From the NCBI GenBank assembly GCA_030141605.1, contig JAQGDQ010000195.1:344616-408615 (forward strand): a stretch of DNA of 64,000 bases, given 5' to 3'. This DNA is from Tubiluchus corallicola (taxonomy: Eukaryota; Priapulida; Priapulimorpha; Priapulimorphida; Tubiluchidae). The notes under the pieces were generated by a model. That model saw only the letters and a program-made list of their open reading frames with translations, searched no databases and was not told the DNA's origin. The position numbers and the translations under genes were made by a program. Below are positions 45,141 to 58,012 of this stretch, in pieces. Positions within the stretch are counted from its first letter, which is position 1, and each line of letters opens with the position of its first letter.

Positions 45141-48100
45141 TCAACTGAGTTTCATCTTTTTGAGCAGAGAGATTTTCCACAGTGAAAGCAAAAGTAGAAA
45201 AAAGTTAATGGCGTACGTTATTACGCAAACAATGCACAGATCATACAGTACAAATATCAGAATGTATGCCAAATACACCGACATGATGTTGCTGACGACA
45301 GCCATATTAAACTGCACGCGGGACCAACCTGCACTCCTTGTCTCACCTGAAAATATGAAAAACAAACATCAGAACCAGTTCACTCAACAAAATATGTGTT
45401 TTAAAGAAAAAAACTAGGCTTATACTGACAGAAAATTTGGTTAACAAGAGTACTAGTAGCTATTAATATTTAAACAACAAGCACAAACTGCCCAAAGCTA
45501 ATGATAATGTTTTATTAACATTATCCCTAATTTTTGCCTCAGTTTACATAACTGATTATTACATAATTGAATTATCCACATTTGGCAAAGAGATGTAACT
45601 ACATCAAAAAGGAATTTATTACCGACCGATTTCGAACAAAATATCTTTATATATACACGTATACATACATACAGATATATATATGTATGATGTTGATACA
45701 TACAAATATATATTACCAGTAAATTGTTAAATTATCATAGATATACTGTTATATCGTATATCTTTTGGCTATCTAACTACTTAATTGTATTTCGATGTTG
45801 TTTATAAATTGTGGTAAATTTCTTTGTTTTAGATGCCTTGACAATGAACAGTTTGTTCGAAACCGGTCGGCAATAAATTCAATTTTGATGTATTATATAA
45901 TTGTCTAAATTTTACCATATTTCATTATTATGTTAATTATTTGCTGGCTGCACTATGAATACACAACAAATTAGATAATAATAACAAGACAGAACAAATC
46001 CATCGATGTTGCTGAGCAATGTATACTACTTTAACACGGCATTATTTGATAAAAACTCTAAAACTCCATATAACTTCTATGTACAGATATTCTTTGACTT
46101 GTGACCACAATGGATTTTGGCTGATTAGTCATAAAATGAGTTAGATGCTAGTCAGACTCATATATGTTCATCGTTGTGCCCCTACATGTAAGATGTTGTG
46201 TGTGTACTCGTGTCTGGAAAGAGAAAGGTTGGACGACCAAAGAAACGCTTCAAAGACAGCCTAAAAGCCTCACTCAAGAAGCTCAGCGTGGATATCCGTT
46301 CAATGAAAACCCTTGCACAAGATCGCTCAGCATGGCGGAGTGCCATCACCTCAGGGGCTAAGACAGCAGAGGCGAAAAGAATTGAGGAGGCAGAGGAGAA
46401 GCACAGGAGACGCAAGGCATGTGACACTGCCCAACAACAGGTCGAAACACCCAGCCTCACCTGTGCCAAATGCCAAAGAAGTTTCCAGGCCAGAATTGGC
46501 CTAGTCAGTCACCTTCGAGCTCATCAAAGGAATGACAACCCCCCAAACTGACCCTTTATCCCTGTCACTATGGTCATCTTCGATTCGAAGGACGAACATC
46601 ATCACTCACACCGAGTGTGGTGGTGCCTACGGATGAAGCAGACAGTAAAGTAAAATTAATTTGCTTAGAAAGAAAGGAAATATGAGTCATTATTACTTAG
46701 TAAATTAATATGTGTGCTTGCAAACCAATACTGTCCATAAGTCGGCATAGTTAAAACTACGTTATGATGCTTCAAAGTAAAATGCACCAGAAATTTGGTC
46801 AAATCGCAATTTTTTGTTTTTTATAAAAACAAACGCTATATATATATATTCAACTTTTATATTCTAGCACCAAATTATCAAAAAAATATCAAAAATCCAA
46901 TTTTATAACCCCGTAATCACTTTACTGTCTAGAAACTACTACTGCAATTGTAAAAAATTGTATTTTCAAACTCTGATAGCAGCTCGTGGAAGCAGTCATT
47001 TTGCTTCGGGTTTTCTCTGCTGCTAAGTCCAGATCTTCATCTGGAAGAGCCATCTACTGGATTTAAACATAACTTCAATGTGTTCTTGCAAAGTCCATAG
47101 CAACCAACATTTGTGTGTGTTTTGTAGAAATGCGACAAAAAACAATGGCCAACTTTAACAGCGATTTTCTCAAGATTATGTTTTTCAGTGTGCAAGCCTG
47201 CACCTCAACTTCAACACAGATTATCTCAGCTTAGGAATAACATAGAGCGATGAACTTGGTACCAAAATGATCCACGTGAAATGCAGATTCAGAATATGTG
47301 AACACTAAGAAAAGCGTAATTGCCGACGATTTCGCCATGCAAGCACACAATAAAGTTGCGGCAGGGTAGTAAAGAAGCACAGTTTTAAGTTCCATAGGTC
47401 GAAACTTGTAAGCTGACAACTACCTGTACTACGAAACAACATGAAAATATACAGCATTGCTTGCTGTTGAATCACTATACTAAAGCTTGTAAAAGTTGTA
47501 CTTATAGAAATCATCTTACCGACAAGTATGAACATGGTGTAGAAAATTACACCAAACACACTGTTAGGCTGATTTAACCAATGGTCATGTCCTACCACAT
47601 ATTCGAACAAGCCAAATCCCTTTCCCCATCTGAAAAACAATAATCATTACTCATTAATGATGTTACTAAATGATCTTGAAACTTAATTATATGTACATAT
47701 ATATATATATAGGTGTGAATCAGAGTGCCAGGAAATCCCACAGTTTCAACATCACACAAAAGCAAGAAAAAATTACAGTAGATTTTGAATGACTCAGTAC
47801 TGTGAAAATTTAAATTTAAATAAAATGTGCCTCTACTGATCCGCACTAACATTTAAATAATTGTAAATAATACTAAACGCGAAAGTGGAACAATCCATGC
47901 AGTCATATTGTGAATGCTCCCAATGTTGAGTTGTTTAAACGAGCACTGAGTTGAATACGTTGAAAGAATTTTTATATATATTTATAAATAAATAAAAAAA
48001 TATGCTAGCACTCTTACAACTTTTGAAGAAAGAATAAAATACAGCCAGAAAATTGCTGAAAATGAAAGGAAAGACTGCACCAACTCTCTGAATTTTAGAG

Positions 48101-48600
48101 ATAATTTATAGTGTTACTTAGATATTTTGGCTGCAGTGTATTGCAGGAATACCGTAGCACGTATTTTGTTTTTCACAGTACAAAGTTTTTCTGAATACAA
48201 TCCTACGGCTGTTGAACTTTACCACAACAAATGCAATTAAATTTTTCGTTCAATTCAATTCAGTTTATCTGCACAAATACCTTTCTACTACATTTGCAAT
48301 ACATTTATAATGATACAAAAAATACAAATTTGACAAACTACACCAACGTATTCTAGTACTGTGATACATTTTATAAATGTTACTGTGATTCAATACACGA
48401 CGAAACTTTTACCTGGATGTTAAAACTTTAGAGCAACTAAAATTTGGACTAAAATCACAAAGAGCCTCGTATGAAGCATCGTTACTTTTTACTACTTCCA
48501 CGTAATATGCATACAGTGACACTGCTACGCCTAAAATACTGCAAATAATATTTAAAACACGATACTTCATAAATACGTGTTTCACACTAGCTACAACCAT
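45141..48600 (-). CDS. VKORC1: Vitamin K epoxide reductase complex subunit 1-like (complete, 3 exons)
   Basis: ER membrane enzyme that reduces vitamin K epoxide and quinone using a thiol relay. Exons: 48413-48600, 47520-47629 and 45141-45346; phases close to give 167 residues (human VKORC1 163, VKORC1L1 176). Seen: a first membrane segment (about 14-33), luminal-loop cysteines C48 and C56 ([14 protein letters not shown]), the conserved [13 protein letters not shown] and [14 protein letters not shown], and the active-site CIVC (C137, C140) followed by ITYAIN with Tyr144 at the place of the warfarin-linked Tyr139. N85 sits at the place of human Asn80. All catalytic cysteines are present and no lesion is seen. 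The ATG at 48598-48600 has A at -3. VKORC1 versus VKORC1L1 cannot be told from one sequence. It shares the strand with SSRP1 and diverges from KRR1. Confidence 0.95.
45601..45900. repeat. Inverted repeat pair, retroelement-end-like
   Basis: 45603-45642 (ATTACCGACCGATTTCGAAC) and 45851-45890 (GTTCGAAACCGGTCGGCAAT) are about 40-base imperfect reverse complements 210 bases apart, followed outward by more diverged pairing. The motif TTCGAAACCGGTCGGCAATAAA resembles 3' or terminal sequences of some retroelements, which is a weak recollection. It lies in VKOR intron 2. Confidence 0.65.
46190..46625 (+). mobile_element. LINE 3' fragment (end of reverse-transcriptase ORF)
   Basis: A frame of about 117 codons (to 46551) reads [20 protein letters not shown], then [12 protein letters not shown] and a zinc-finger-like [21 protein letters not shown]. 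This layout is the usual C-terminus of CR1/L2-type non-LTR retrotransposons in marine animals. The region after the stop (ATGGTCATCTTCGATTCGAAG, GGACGAAC, ATC repeats) also fits such 3' ends. It is 5'-truncated, and it lies in VKOR intron 2. Confidence 0.85.
46716..47345. mobile_element. MITE family A, copy 3 (opposite orientation)
   Basis: Begins GCTTGCAAACC and ends CCATGCAAGC; it is the reverse complement of the elements at 17481-18095 and 20866-21823, for example TAAACATAACTTCAATGTGT and CAAAAAACAATGGC. It lies in VKOR intron 2, next to the LINE fragment. Confidence 0.85.
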
Positions 48601-49556
48601 ATTTGCCTCGCGAATTACCCAGGGAAAAAGGCACCGAAAATTGGACTCAACCTACAAACTATACAAAGTATACATCTTTATACACTTTACAACCTACGTC
48701 GATTTAGTTTGTTTGTTGTTCAGCCGATTTTGTGCAAACGCTACAAAATCGCATTGATGTTTACATTTTAACCGAAAATACATTAAACATAAAAATCAGA
48801 TTAGGTATTTGGTAATCGGAACCAGGCAGTTGATGAAACAGGACTGTCTATGCAAATTTCATAAACACAACCCCATGTCTATTGTCACGACATTTTCGTT
48901 GTCCACTGAATCATGCGTCCGGGGATGTGATGGTGTTCACTTCCTTATGCCAGGACTTCACAGTCTACTCTCTTTGCATGTACCAAATACGTGCCTTGCT
49001 CTCTAGTACTCAGTATTGAACTGTTTATATCTTTCTGTGCAAAATCTAAGTGTTAACATCATTTTGTCTTCCTAGTGGGTTTCTGGCTGGCCCTATTGCT
49101 TGTTGGAGAGCTATCTTCACTGAACCAAAATAGGTAGTCCAAATATATGTTAATGGCACTTTCTATTTTTTCATATAAGCATTTATGTGAGATTACATGT
49201 GGCCAGCTCGTATCCAAAATGTTTTATCACTTTTGAAACACATCTATTTGAGCTTCACAAGTGCTGATTAGTTGAAGTTTTTCTCTCTGTTTTTTGCGTG
49301 TTATAATGTTTCTTAAAAGTTTAAATTAGAAGGACCTGTTTCTGTGACATATGCTTTAAGTGGTAGCTTTTGTTGTACTACTCAGTTCGTCTCATTGAGG
49401 CTTTTGGTACACTACAACCAGCTGTTGCTTAACATAGCACAAAGCATTTGCATGTTTGACCTGCAATTTAAGTATTTACCTCCTAAATAATCAATGATTG
49501 ACTAACCCATGCTTAAGTGATACCATTCAATTCGTGTCATCGAGAACTTTTATTGA

Positions 49557-49963
49557 TGGTGAGCATCGAGTGTTCCAATTGGATTCAAACATTCAAATTC
49601 GATTCGAACGAGTTTTTTAATTCGAATTCGATTCGAATCTAAAATTATAGATTCGAATTATTCAGCATTTCATCCACGTATGTTCTTTATTGTTAGAATG
49701 TTTGAAACAGCATGCAATTAACACAATTTAGCTGCTGGTTCTGTGCAACATTTTTAATAATAGTTGTTTTTGGCTGCAGAACAAAAACAAGTACTATTCT
49801 ATGCATGATCTTTGTAAAACAATCTTTTACTAGTGGTGCATAAACTTGTTCGAAAATCTTTCAATCTCAATTCGAATTCAATTCGGATTCTAAATATTGA
49901 AATACAGTTTGATTCAAATTCGGTTCGATTCGAATTCGCTTTTATTTGGAGAATGCTCACCCG
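49557..49963. mobile_element. MITE family H, copy 1 (GGTGAGCATCGA ends)
   Basis: Starts TGGTGAGCATCGAGTGTTCC and ends GAGAATGCTCACCC, an inverted pair. Subterminal ATTCGAATTCGATTCGAATC repeats occur near both ends. A shorter copy is at 52917-53239. It lies between the divergent VKOR and KRR1 genes, about 540 bases from the KRR1 start. Confidence 0.8.
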
Positions 49964-50443
49964 TGCCTTCAATTTGATGTACTGCAAGATACTAAAACTG
50001 GAATTTAATTACTTTAGTCTGTGACCTCCAGTTCAAGTCTCAACCATCTGGGTTTGGTTAACACAACACTCAATTAGACATACCCTGATACATTTCATTT
50101 GATTTATAACAAACCTGCTATTAAAGCATTTGATATACTACAATCTGCTTGAGACTGAAAGCATTTGTCTCCCAGATCTTCACTTTCGGTTTTTCCCCAT
50201 AGCTAAGCCAGAGGTCAGGCCATATGGACATAATTCATGCCATCCAATTTTCCTCATGGAGGCCTTTCATTTGTTTAATCATGCACTGCTGTCATTCGAT
50301 GTTGAAAGCATTAATGTCCGCAAAAAATGCTTTGTCTAAATCGGCGGCGCCTGTGAGAATTTTTATTAAATTTTTGAAATTGGAATTTGAGCCGAAAAAT
50401 TAAAAGATCTGAAGAATTCCCGTAACAAAACCACGTTGAATAA

Positions 50444-51592
<1,149 letters not shown>

Positions 51593-51774
51593 TTACATTT
51601 TTCTGTGTAATAATTATATTTGTGTTTTAGTTGTAACTCCTCAGTGTACTTGTGAGCTGTTTCAAAATATTCGTTCACAAATCAGTAAGAAGCATTTGGC
51701 TTGCAGGTGTTTAGAAAGGCTGGTGAATGTTTGAAAGGTAACCACCAAAGACATGAACTCACAACTTGTAACCT

Positions 51775-52315
51775 TTGTTGGCATTCTTCTGTCTCGGAAG
51801 ACAATGGAGTGTGCGCCAAGAGATTTGGTTATTGATCACATTGATGGGGCTGCAGCGTTGACTGTGGCTGAGCAGTGCGATCCTTGAACGTCTCCAGGGG
51901 GCACGCCTGGGCAAGGTGTATGGAGATCCTCAGTTGTCCAGACAATGGGAACCCCCTCTCTTCCTCCCTGGTGTAGTCCAAAGGAAAGCGGAGCGATACG
52001 TTTGGCACCAGGTTAGCTGCCGGAGTCAGTGAGCATGCTGCACTGGTCCGCCTTCGGGGCTATACTCCTGATTTGGAAGGTTTACTCCTCTACACATGGC
52101 CGTTGGGTCACTTGACCTCCTCTGCCCTCTGGCCGTTGGCTGCTTGTACAGCTCGTCCGCCTAGTGTCGAGATACAGTGTGGGCATCCCGCAAGCCGCAG
52201 CACTTGGTATTCCTAGGCGGTCACCCATCCAAGTACTAACCAGGCTCTAGGTTGCTTAACTACGGTGATCAGAAGAGAACCGGTGTTTTCAACCTGATTT
52301 GGCCGTAGTTCCTAG
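51775..52315 (-). mobile_element. 5S rRNA-derived SINE with 12-bp target-site duplication
   Basis: On the minus strand the first 120 bases (52315 down to about 52194) resemble 5S rRNA: ACTACGGCCAAATCAGG, a box-A-like AGTTAAGCAACC, GGTTAGTACTTGGATGGGTG and ACCGCCTAGGAATACC (box C). About 420 bases of unrelated body follow, shared with 40104-40505. Both sides carry AACTTGTAACCT (51763-51774 and 52316-52327), a clean target-site duplication. This makes it a retroposed SINE of the 5S-headed (SINE3) type and not a 5S gene. The element ends ATGCCAACAAA. Confidence 0.92.
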
Positions 52316-52916
52316 AACTTGTAACCTAGAAGCAAATGATCATAAATCTTTACAAATTTACAAATAAATCTTTACAGTTTAAAAATAGATCTTTACTTAA
52401 CAGTTCTGATAGTAACCACCATAAACTTGTTTTGGATTTTTTTTGTAAATTGGAACACTTGCTAGTTATTTTGCCATGCAAAAGTTTTAATTAATGCACC
52501 ATTTTAAAAATATATGGAAAAGAAAAATCTGCCCAATGTTTCTTTTATAATTTGTCAAGGTGATGGACAAATGATGCACAGAAGGCAGAAAATACTGCAG
52601 TTTCAGACAAATGGGAAAACTTGGTATGTTAGGTTAGTCATCAGTTTTAGGCTCTCGTTACAAAACGGTTCATTTAGACTGGAACAAATTTAGTAAAATT
52701 AATGACCTCTTATCCGGAGTTTTATAACTGTTAACATCTGTAGAGCTTTTGTTTTATACTAACTTCATATCAACTTTAAGATTTGTGTACAACATACACA
52801 TACAAAAATTAATATAAAGGTTTTGTGCGTGTTATGACTAATAACTGGTAGGCTAAAATAGTAGAATTGTTGCACATGCAGTTAACATCTATATAGCCGC
52901 AGTTAACATCTATACA

Positions 52917-53239
52917 GGCGTGAGCATCGAACGTTCGAATTCGATTCGAATGAGTTTTTTAAGTTCGAATTCGATTCGAACCTGAAACTATAGATTTGAA
53001 TAATTCATCACTCCAGCCACACACGTTCTTTATCAATAAAATGTTTGGAACAGCATGCAAATAGCCGAATTTCGCTGCAGTTTCTGTGCAAAATTTTAAA
53101 CAAACTAATGGCGGTTTTACTGCAGAACAAAATCAAGTAATATGCATGATCTTTGTAAGACCACTTTTTACTTGTGGTTCGAAAATCTTTCAAACTAAAT
53201 TCGATTCGAATTCACTCTCTGGTAGAGAATGCTCACCCC
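52917..53239. mobile_element. MITE family H, copy 2
   Basis: Starts GCGTGAGCATCGAACGTTCG and ends GAGAATGCTCACCCCT; matches 49557-49963 with about 80 bases fewer. It shares AACAGCATGCAA and TGCATGATCTTTGTAA with copy 1. Confidence 0.8.
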
Positions 53240-54149
53240 TAATAGCCGCTATATGCAATGTTCATGTCGTTTACTGATGATGCCTCTGTTATATATGCAA
53301 AGTGTCCACAGGATATGAAAATTGACTGCTAGTCAGTTGGGCAATCTACCTTGTGACAAAAGAGAGCAATGTACTGAAACTGAAACAAGATATGTTTAGC
53401 ATAGCGTTGATTATTATTTGTGTGGCTGTCGCAAGAGAATTGTCAAAAATGTGAATAAAATTGTTATTTTTATGTACATTTTTATGGTATATAGAATAGC
53501 TTTCAGATTTTCCTTTATTCTTTATTAATTATGTTTTGAAATTAGTCATCTAATTGATTGGGCGAATTCTTTTGCTATAATAGCTATGACTCTTGTTTAA
53601 ATGAATTTCAAAGGATTTTTGTGTTAATGTAATTATGCTACAATTTGACTGGATTGATGATTTGATGCTCATATAGTCATAGAGCATACATAGATGGAGA
53701 TACTTGAAGATACAGAGAACACGAGAGAAGATTATTTATTCGGTTGACCATTTAAAATTGAAAAATTGTAATGCTGATTAAGTGCTATTGTCGTTGCAGT
53801 TATTTTCGCTCACATGCCCATAACAAGTGTTTTATTTTACTTTACTTTATTAATACAATGATAAAAGCCTTATTCACTGTCATAAGTAAATTAACATAAA
53901 ATTGTACCAATTCTGTCTTAGGCACTACGGCAATAATATTACAGACTTTATGTTCCGTTCTGAAGTTGCCAAAATTATCACACATTTAGACGTTTACAGA
54001 ATATTCATAAGCTGTGTCATATAATCAACATTACATCATTTTTGTGTTACATCTTTAGCAAAGTAATTCCCGCAAACAACGCCTTAGCAGACACGTACAC
54101 TTTGGGACAAGTTTGGGTTATGAGACTGTGTTATATAAAACAACATATT
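53240..54149. other. Intergenic stretch, nothing recognised
   Basis: AT-rich, no open frame with family resemblance and no repeat I could pair with another part of the window. Confidence 0.5.
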
Positions 54150-55602
54150 ATATAACAAACAACTAGGCTTTAGACAAAACCACTCCACTTACATGGCTCT
54201 ACTTGAACTTCTTGATTTAATATCAAATGCAATTGGCAATAATGAATTTAGAATTGGTGTTTTTATTGATTTATCCAAGGCCTTTGATACTATTGACCAT
54301 CAAATACTCTTAGATAAATTAAACAACTATGGTGTCAGAGGTCTACCTTTACAGTGGTTTGCAAGTTATTTACACAACAGAAAACAATCCGTACTAATTG
54401 AGAACACATTTTCTGCTTTGAAGCAAATCAACTATGATGTCCCCCAAGGCTCAATCTCAGGTCCATTGCTTTTTCTTCTATATATTAATGATCTCCACAA
54501 TGTCTCCACTCTGCTAGACTTCATTTTATTTGCCAATGATAGTAACATATTCATCAATGATAAATACTGTAAACCAAGAACTTGTACACCTCTCCACCTG
54601 GTTTAAAGCTAATAAGTTATCACTGAATATTGAAAAACCAAATTTATTGTATTTGTTGTACACAAATAAAAATAAAAGAATCCCTAGTAATCTTACAGTA
54701 AAAAAGTTCTTAGGCTTCATCATAGATGAACATCTAAGTTGGCAAGAACATCTTAGATTTATCGAAAGCAGTATCTCAAAACCATAGGTATTATATACAG
54801 AGTTAGACACAGATTGCCTAAATCAGTACTTGTATTATTATATAATTCTCTTTTTTTACCATATCTTAATAATTCAAACATTATTTGGGGAAGCACATAC
54901 ACCAATCGATTGAAAAAAAATCATCTGTTGCAGGAGAAAATAGTGCGAGCTATAATATTTGCGGTTATCAGAACCATACACCACCACTATTTAAAAGACT
55001 AAACTTTCTAAACATTTATGACATTAATAAGTTCCAAACTGTCATTTTCATGTACAAATTCTCTCATAAATTATTGCCTTCCTTATTTACTGATTATTTT
55101 TGTTTGAATGCTGAGATACATAATTACGGCACACGTTATAGACTTAACTATCACTACATACAGTGCAACACAGACGTTAGAAAATTTTCTATTAAATACA
55201 ATGGCCCTTACATATGGAATTCAATTGCTCCAGCTATTAAAAATGCCAACTCGCTGTCCATATTAAAAAAATATATAAATTAAACTTACTTGAAACATAT
55301 AACTGATCACTCAATCATGATTTGTGGTTTTTCATTTTCAAAAACTTCCCCTCTAGTATAATAATATTTTTATTACTTCCCACCGGTATTTATATAGATA
55401 GTACTATTGTTTCTGTATATATTGTAATTTTTTTCGTAACTAATTTTAGTGGCCTACCATAAGCTAGCTTCTTAGGTCTCTAGCGCAGAATTCATGAATT
55501 GTATCATATTTTTGTATTAACAAAAACTGATTATCGATGCACATGTAATGTATATGTATATGTTTATTGCGAAATAAATCTATTAAATCTAATCTAATCT
55601 AA
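54150..55602 (+). mobile_element. LINE remnant: reverse transcriptase with frameshifts and AATCT tail
   Basis: Translation pieces read QLGFRQNHSTYMALLELLD, VFIDLSKAFDTIDHQILLDK, VPQGSISGPLLFLLYINDL and FANDSNIF, which are reverse-transcriptase motifs of CR1/Jockey-like LINEs. The catalytic FADD box is FAND here. The frame shifts near 54570, 54780 and 54970, and the coding region ends at 55283. A tail of TCTAATCTAATCTAA (about 55585-55602) marks the 3' end. It is 5'-truncated within the reverse-transcriptase domain and is not active. Confidence 0.92.
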
Positions 55603-56342
55603 GTGTGTGACGCGTGTGCCGCGTGGAACGAGTAAAAGATTATGATAACGCTCTGCGCGTTCAAGATTTCACGGTTTGCGGGCGCTCATGTGTAAAAGAA
55701 TCACGATTATCATGTTTGGCGGTTCAGGTAAAATGTTCATTAAAATAATAAAATTGTTGGTTTTTAAGCCGGCCAGGTTACCTGTTAATTTTCATAAACT
55801 GTAATACTTTGTCCTATTTACGGTACCTTATACCTTGTCTGGTAGTAATGCTATAATACAACGATCGCATTTTACTGTACTTCGTGCAATTTTACCGCAT
55901 TACTTCGTTAGTTTCAGTTTGGATGTTGTTATTTGTTGTTAATGTACGGACAGCAAAAAGGGTAGAAAGTCGTTTATAAGCAACATTTTCAGAATTGATG
56001 AGAAGTTTTAAATACCAGCTTAATGATACATCCACACGGCAAAACTGTATTGCCTATATATTGAACTTTTTCAGTTGTCACATCCATTGTTTCTTCCAGA
56101 TGTGATTTGCTGAACACCATAATTGTGTTTATACACCAATGTCATTGTCTTGCTTGGTGTACTGTTCTTCGTGTAGTTTAACAAGTTTTTCTGACAGTGA
56201 TGGTGCACTTGGTGGCTGTTCGCGGGTGAACTTATTTTATTGTAGCATCCATTCTGGTTGGAGTGAATCTTGATACTTGACTGGATGATTCACCCACATC
56301 TTGTCAAGTGTCCAGTTTGAATGGGTTTGTGTCTTTAGTACT
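55603..56342. other. Intergenic stretch, no gene recognised
   Basis: A short GC-richer segment (55605-55720, several CpG including GTGTGACGCGTGTGCCGCG) follows the LINE tail. Otherwise unremarkable. Confidence 0.45.
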
Positions 56343-56666
56343 CTACAGTTTAGTGAGTTCGACTGTTCTAAAGCGTAAACATTTAAAGGGCTTCTCACCC
56401 ATGTGTCTTCTTTTATGACATTTTAGGTTACTAGCCTGTATAAATTCAGCTTTACACTCACTGCACAAAAACTGTTTCTCATCCATGTGAGTTTTTTTGT
56501 GCCTGGTCAATTTTGAAGTACAAGTAAAAGTGGCCTCACATTCACTACATTTAAAAGGTTTCTTGGCAGTGTGCACTTTATTACCGTCTTTCTCCACCCC
56601 GTCTTTCTCGTTAACTACTACTTTGTCACCAACACTTTGTTGTGTATTGTATTTTGTATGAGACAA
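56343..56666 (-). CDS. C2H2 zinc-finger exon or fragment
   Basis: A frame of about 107 codons holds two full C2H2 fingers (FKCSECEATFTCTSKLTRHK, then FLCSECKAEFIQASNLKCHK) joined by a TGEKP-like linker (MDEKQF; MGEKPFK). The third finger begins KPFKCLRFR but lacks the second cysteine, and the frame stops soon after. There is no ATG before the first finger in this frame; the upstream stretch is pyrimidine-rich and an AG acceptor before TGTTGG (about 56633) is possible. So this is either the last exon of a zinc-finger gene whose earlier exons I did not find, or a truncated copy. Function unknown; zinc fingers of this type usually bind DNA. Confidence 0.6.
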   Translation of the reverse strand: MSHTKYNTQQSVGDKVVVNEKDGVEKDGNKVHTAKKPFKCSECEATFTCTSKLTRHKKTHMDEKQFLCSECKAEFIQASNLKCHKRRHMGEKPFKCLRFRTVELTKL

Positions 56667-56679
56667 AAAAATTCAATGA

Positions 56680-57900
56680 AAAGCTGAATCTGTTTCTGTT
56701 TTTACATCTGGGTTTCATCATCTTCATTTAGCATTAAGAATTGTGTGTTTTGGTGGATTTAGCTTGGCACAGTTTTTCAGTATCTGGTAGAACATTATTT
56801 TATCAAGCCAAAAAAATGTTTCTGTTTGCCAACTGACTATACCATGTTATTTGCGACTCAATTCATTTTTCATGCTTTTCAAAATAAAACAGGTTCACAT
56901 TTTATGCAGCCACATCTGTTATGCAAACAAAATGATAAGCGGTCGCCCAGGCAAACTTGTAACTTGATACAACTGACTGCTGTGCACATTGTGTGACTCA
57001 TAATGAAACATTCTCGTATAGAGATTTGTTCATGACAAAGGCGTCTGTAACAAATAACAAATCTATACGGAATTTTTTTCTACTAACGATACGTAACAAA
57101 CCGATAATTCGTTGCCCGGCTGTTTCCAATTTTCCATGCATCCCTATTTCAGCTTCAATTACCTTGTCACGGATTCCTGTGATTGAGTTCAACTCTGCTG
57201 CTAGACTTTTTATTTACCTTAGGTTATTTTTTCCTTTCAACAGTTTTTTTAGTTATGTGCTGATTTGCGCGTCATATATCTAGCATTATTACTCTGTGCT
57301 TATTGTATTAACTATGTGATAAAGTGATTAATTATATATGATTGGTTGTTCTTCTGTGTTCTATTTAATGTTAGTGCTGTGATAAAGAGTAATAATGTAA
57401 ACACGCCAAATCATGTAAGTTACAATAAATTATTATTTGAGTGGCCACTCTTAATTAAATAGTTGTGCGGTTTTTCTTACAAAGTCATGAATTAATCTAA
57501 ATTACATATTTCAATAACAGTAAAACATTTTTATTAACAACTCGTAGTCCTAAGTCTTGTGCATCTTTTTCTATAAAAACAACCAATTAGACTATATATA
57601 TATATTTCCACGCATTTGTTTGAATTGTAACCAACGATAAATTTAAAACCAGGCCGATGTATCTCCCACAAACTTGTGAAAAAAAGAGCATTTTTCACAT
57701 GGTGCCTCACACAGGTTTTGCTCAAATTAAATCCGTAAATTTTTAAATTTCACTTTAAATTACCCGTCCATTTACTATTCTAACATTATTGTGAAAAATT
57801 AGCTGTCAAATGAAGTACAATGGGCGGATTGTATTAGTTATTGTATTATGAAGCATGTCATACAGCAACTCTTTTATTTGGATAATTTGACTTCATCAAC
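56680..57900. other. Intergenic stretch, no gene seen
   Basis: AT-rich with a short TA run near 57593-57604. Frames of up to 96 codons show no family resemblance. Confidence 0.45.
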
Positions 57901-58012
57901 GTTTTTTTTACCTATACTGTTTCTTTTTTTTTCAATAATATTGTATGTTGATGTATTGTATATGTATTGCTGGAGTGAAATAAATTGATTGATTGATTGA
58001 TTGATTGATTGT
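57860..58012 (+). mobile_element. LINE-like 3' tail, (TTGA)n
   Basis: GGAGTGAAATAAATTGATTG followed by clean TTGA repeats, a form common for 3' ends of CR1/L2-like LINEs in invertebrates. A similar weaker end (GGAAATAAAAGCCC, then AAATTGATTGATTGAT) lies at about 58912-58950. The class call is an inference. Confidence 0.5.

Noticed and set aside
52194-52312. Functional 5S rRNA gene
   Set aside because: Several differences from conserved 5S positions, a body with no T-run directly after the 5S end, and a 12-bp duplication around the whole unit point to a SINE.
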